Under the pieces are notes generated by a model that was given only the letters and a program-made list of their open reading frames with translations, ran no database searches and was not told where the DNA came from. A stretch of DNA of 64,000 nucleotides from Lepidodermella squamata (Eukaryota; Gastrotricha): NCBI GenBank assembly GCA_047495785.1, contig JBLDXI010000019.1:1-64000 (forward strand). The letters are read 5' to 3'. The translations under genes were made by a program, and so were the position numbers. Below, piece after piece: positions 61,046 to 64,000 of the stretch (positions are counted from its first letter, which is position 1; each line of letters begins with the position of its first letter).

Positions 61046-62506
61046 TTAATACCTGTAATGCGATGGCTTGAATGGTCCTTCAGAGGGCACGCCTAAATAA
61101 TCGGCTTGGTCATCAGACAAGCGTGTCAGGTTAACATCCAGATGCGGCAAGTGGGCGGCCGCGACTTCTTCGTCGAGCTTCTTCGGCAGGAAGTGAACAC
61201 CGACTGAATATTTCTCCGACTTGGTCCAAAGTTCGATCTGAGCCAGGGCCTGATTGGTGAATGAGCAGCTCATGACGAAGGAAGGATGGCCACGAGCACA
61301 ACCCAAGTTCACCAGACGACCCTCCGCCAACAGAATGACAGAGCGACGTTCGGCATTTTGTACAAATCAACCTGAGGCTTGATAGTGATCTTTTCCTTTG
61401 CGGTTTTGTTCAACCAGCCAACGTCGATTTCGCAATCGAAATGGCCGATGTTGCAAATGATAGCCTTGTCTGGCATTTGTTCGATGTGCTCTCCAGTGAC
61501 AACGTTCATGCAACTGGTGGCAGTGACGAAAATGCGGCCGAGCTTCGCAGCTTCGTCCATCGTGCAGATTTGGTAACCCTCCATGGCAGCCTGTAGGGCG
61601 CAGATCGGATCAACCTCAACAACTATGACCCGAGCACCGAATCCGCGCAGAGCCTGTGCGCAGCCCTTTCCAACGTCGCCGTAGCCGCAAACGACAGCGA
61701 CCTTTCCAGCGATCATGACATCAGTGGCACGCTTTATGCCGTCCAAAAGAGACTCGCGGCAGCCGTAGTGGTTGTCAAACTTGCTTTTCGTCACCGAATC
61801 ATTTACGTTAATAGCCGGGAGTTTGAGAGAACCGTCGGCAACCATCTAAATAATAAATCTCAATTTCATAAAATGTAGATATGTTTCAGAAGACCTTGTA
61901 TAAGCGGTGAGCACCGCAGGTTGTTTCTTCGGAGAGTCCCTTGATGCCAGCAAGCAGGTGAGGATGTTTGTCGTGAACAAAGTTGGTCAGATCCCCTCCG
62001 TCGTCCAGGATCATGTTAAGCGGACCGTCATCGAACATGATGGTTTGCTCTGATAAAATAATTTAATTAAATATTTCATTCAATGGAAGCTTTCACTTGC
62101 CGATGCACCACCAATACTCTTCCTTTGTCTCACCCTTCCAAGCATACACGGGAATACCCTTGGCAGCAATAGCAGCAGCGGCTTCGTCCTATTTGGTTTG
62201 AATACCGTTATAAATAGTACATATCCAGAAATATAAAGCGATAAATACCTGGGTAGAGGACATATTGCAGCTTGACCACTGAACCTTGGCGCCCAATTCG
62301 ATCAAGGTTTCAATGAGGACAGCAGTTTTAACAGTCATGTGCAAAGTACCACAAATGCGCGCCCCAGCAAGAGGCTTAGATGGACCATAAACTTTGCGAA
62401 TCATCATCAAACCGGGCATTTCGTTCTCAGCCAAAGAGATGACTTTGCGACCCAAATCAGCCAAGGAAATATCGGCCACCTTGTACGCGGGATTCTTATC
62501 AGCCAT
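61046..62506 (-). CDS. ahcy: Adenosylhomocysteinase with one apparent frameshift
   Basis: This cytosolic enzyme hydrolyses S-adenosylhomocysteine to adenosine and homocysteine, relieving product inhibition of methyltransferases. Exons are 62249-62506, 62101-62188, 61895-62049 and 61046-61845, about 432 residues. Introns are 60, 51 and 49 bp; the second begins GC (GCAAGT) rather than GT. The NAD-binding loop [28 protein letters not shown] and the C-terminal [10 protein letters not shown] are intact. Between MPN and [12 protein letters not shown] one base is missing near 61,347 (CGACG on the + strand where CGACCG is expected); the frame upstream would stop soon after, and the frame downstream restores the normal end. 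Either a sequencing or assembly error or a recent inactivation explains it. Confidence 0.93.
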
Positions 62507-63648
62507 AATATAGACTCAAGTTGAGACCAATTTAATTCAATCGAAGTCTAGAAAAGTGGATAATCATGCAATGCTTACAGAAAGCACAAGACCCTTCAAT
62601 ATCAAGTTTAGTATGCTTAGACTGATCGACTGCAATATTTCGTTTATTAGAAGCGCATAGGGGAAGGTCTTCTCGGAGCAAGAACCTTTTTGCAACCGCT
62701 AGCCCCTGGCGACGCAGAAAAGACAGTCGAGCTTGGTGTTTTGACCTTGGATTTCTATTCAATGCGCCTTCGCTGGAACGTCACCATCAGCGAAGTGCAA
62801 CAGTGAAATCAACGGCGATCTCGTGACCTTAAATATACATTTGTATATACATTTGTATCGGCGTCGGCGCGTCAAAAAATACACTCGCGCTTTTACCCGG
62901 CGTGGTCTGCTGTAGAGGTTATTTACATAAAAGTAAGCAGCGCTGCAAAAATTTCTGTAGCCCGGTAATCTGTTACAGGAAGGCTCGAGGTGGAAGACAA
63001 ATTAGCATTAAAGTAACATGAACGTGTGCTTTCGACAATAAATTTAAACTAGGATACTAGAGCTGAAAGTAGTGCACTCAATGCTTATATTATGAAAGCA
63101 GAGCGCTAATTCTATATTATATTGAGCGCAATGTTCGCACCGTTAACTAGAACGATCGAAATGAACTAGTTTTATTTTACGTCATTTAGGTGTATGTGAT
63201 AGTATTTGGTTTCAAAGTGAAAACAGACGGCCTCGCTCTTGAGCAACAAAGTCATTGATTCATTTCAAGTCCTTTCAGCCTGAGCAAGCATGTTTTACGA
63301 TCACGAAGTACCAATGCCCAGCTGAGATAGAGGAGGGAGGATAGACCAGTCTTTTGTTTCTCCCATGCACCGTGGGAAAGGTCCAAGCTGCCAATCTCAA
63401 TCTCGCGATCCACCGTAGTAGAGCTTCGGCCAAAGGCAGTTCAAGTATGTTGTAATGCTGTAAAGCGTAAAGCCCGGCCAAGCCACAATCACACATACAC
63501 CATAGAGGGCTGCCACGCCAACATCATGCCGAACTCGAACAAGCTTCTCCCCTTACTTTTTAAAACATACTTTTAAAAACTCCTGCTTAATTTGCAATCT
63601 CGATTAAAATGGGCAAATAATCCAATAGAGATGAGAGAGTAGCGAACG
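62507..63648. other. Intergenic between adenosylhomocysteinase and family member 3
   Basis: The short open frames on the - strand have no recognisable domain. The first part probably holds the adenosylhomocysteinase promoter; no TATA box is obvious. Confidence 0.4.
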
Positions 63649-64000
63649 ATGGTATTCACCCCTATCGTCAAATCGAGAAGTATAGTTCTATCGTTGGCCT
63701 TGCTCAATCAACTACTACATCGAATAGAAGCGAAAAAAAGCAAAAAGCCGACTGCTCCGGCCAACAATGTGGACAGCCAACTTCCACCGACAACACCAAG
63801 ACAGCTGACTTGGTTGGAGCAAGCCTATGTAATGGAACCGTATATACATTACAAGCACCCGAGGGGACTGATGTTTATAAGAAGACGCGGGGTCAAAGCG
63901 AAAACTATTAGCGAGAAGATATCAAAGTTTCTTGTTAGAGTCATCGACTTATCACCATTCAACCAGGATTTAAAGTCCGAAATGGCAGCGTATCGCGATA
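63649..64000 (+). CDS. Single-pass membrane protein, paralogous family member 3, cut by right edge
   Basis: The frame is open from ATG 63,649 to the end of the window (about 117 residues). The N-terminal segment VLSLALLNQLLHRIEAKKSK parallels FLTIALLNGWLHRVVTKKAK in member 1 at 54.8 kb. A Pro/Thr-rich stretch follows, then MFIRRRGVKAKTISEKISKF, which aligns with KFYRRRKVKADNIWEKLGKG, and VRVIDLSPF, which aligns with VRFVDFLPI. Members 1 and 3 are clearly closer to each other than to member 2. The C-terminal half lies outside the window. Confidence 0.8.
   Translation, partial: MVFTPIVKSRSIVLSLALLNQLLHRIEAKKSKKPTAPANNVDSQLPPTTPRQLTWLEQAYVMEPYIHYKHPRGLMFIRRRGVKAKTISEKISKFLVRVIDLSPFNQDLKSEMAAYRD

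Noticed and set aside
1-64000. CRISPR array, bacterial operon or prophage signals
   Set aside because: No spaced direct repeats or Shine-Dalgarno sites; introns and nuclear tRNA genes show a eukaryotic genome.

Overview
The window is nuclear DNA from a small invertebrate animal. The evidence is short spliceosomal introns (47-65 bp is usual), animal-type genes (Cys-loop channels, BTB-BACK-discoidin proteins, adenosylhomocysteinase), nuclear tRNA genes for Glu and Thr, and a LINE, a hAT element, MITE-like foldbacks and a tRNA-derived SINE. A nematode, tardigrade or similar animal would fit, but the sequence alone does not fix the phylum.

Positions 1 to about 15,750 are a large Polinton/Maverick (virus-like DNA transposon) that runs off the left edge. 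It has three gene blocks. The left + block holds the C-terminal part of a protein-primed type B DNA polymerase, a RING-finger protein, five tandem divergent ubiquitin-like genes of the UBL3/MUB type, a small Cys-rich protein and an MPPED-type metallophosphoesterase. The central - block holds the morphogenesis set: chromodomain integrase, a 26-residue basic peptide, a small membrane protein, penton-like minor capsid protein, a basic core-like protein, double-jelly-roll major capsid protein, adenain-like protease, packaging ATPase and two conserved small proteins. The right + block holds a protein kinase, a TATA-binding-protein-like protein and a truncated SF2 helicase. The core proteins are the usual Polinton set. 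The ubiquitin-like array plus RING, the phosphoesterase, the kinase and the TBP-like gene are not, and are the most interesting part of the window. Catalytic motifs are intact wherever I could check them (polymerase, integrase, protease, ATPase, kinase, phosphoesterase), so the copy looks recent.

From 16 to 27 kb the host genome has an ankyrin exon, a secreted repeat protein, a LINE relic, a 1.04-kb hAT element with a perfect 8-bp target duplication, two tandem BTBD9-like genes separated by a mariner-like MITE, and a HAD phosphatase of the phosphoglycolate/pyridoxal phosphatase type.

From 27.8 to 47.8 kb is a duplication-rich region. Four intact, intronless Cys-loop ligand-gated ion channel genes and one truncated mosaic pseudogene lie on the + strand. 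The first two sit in a tandem segmental duplication, and the second unit was later hit by a LINE. A gene for a four-helix membrane protein is duplicated around the channel pseudogene, and its second copy has lost the ATG. A SINE and a minisatellite lie between.

From 48 to 64 kb come two tRNA genes, a long CpG-rich intergenic stretch, a large type II membrane protein, three members of an unrecognised single-pass membrane protein family (the last cut by the right edge), a LamG-like plus trypsin-like protein that has lost two catalytic residues, an inverted fragment of an adenosylhomocysteinase pseudogene, and the adenosylhomocysteinase gene itself, which has a GC-AG intron and one apparent single-base frameshift.
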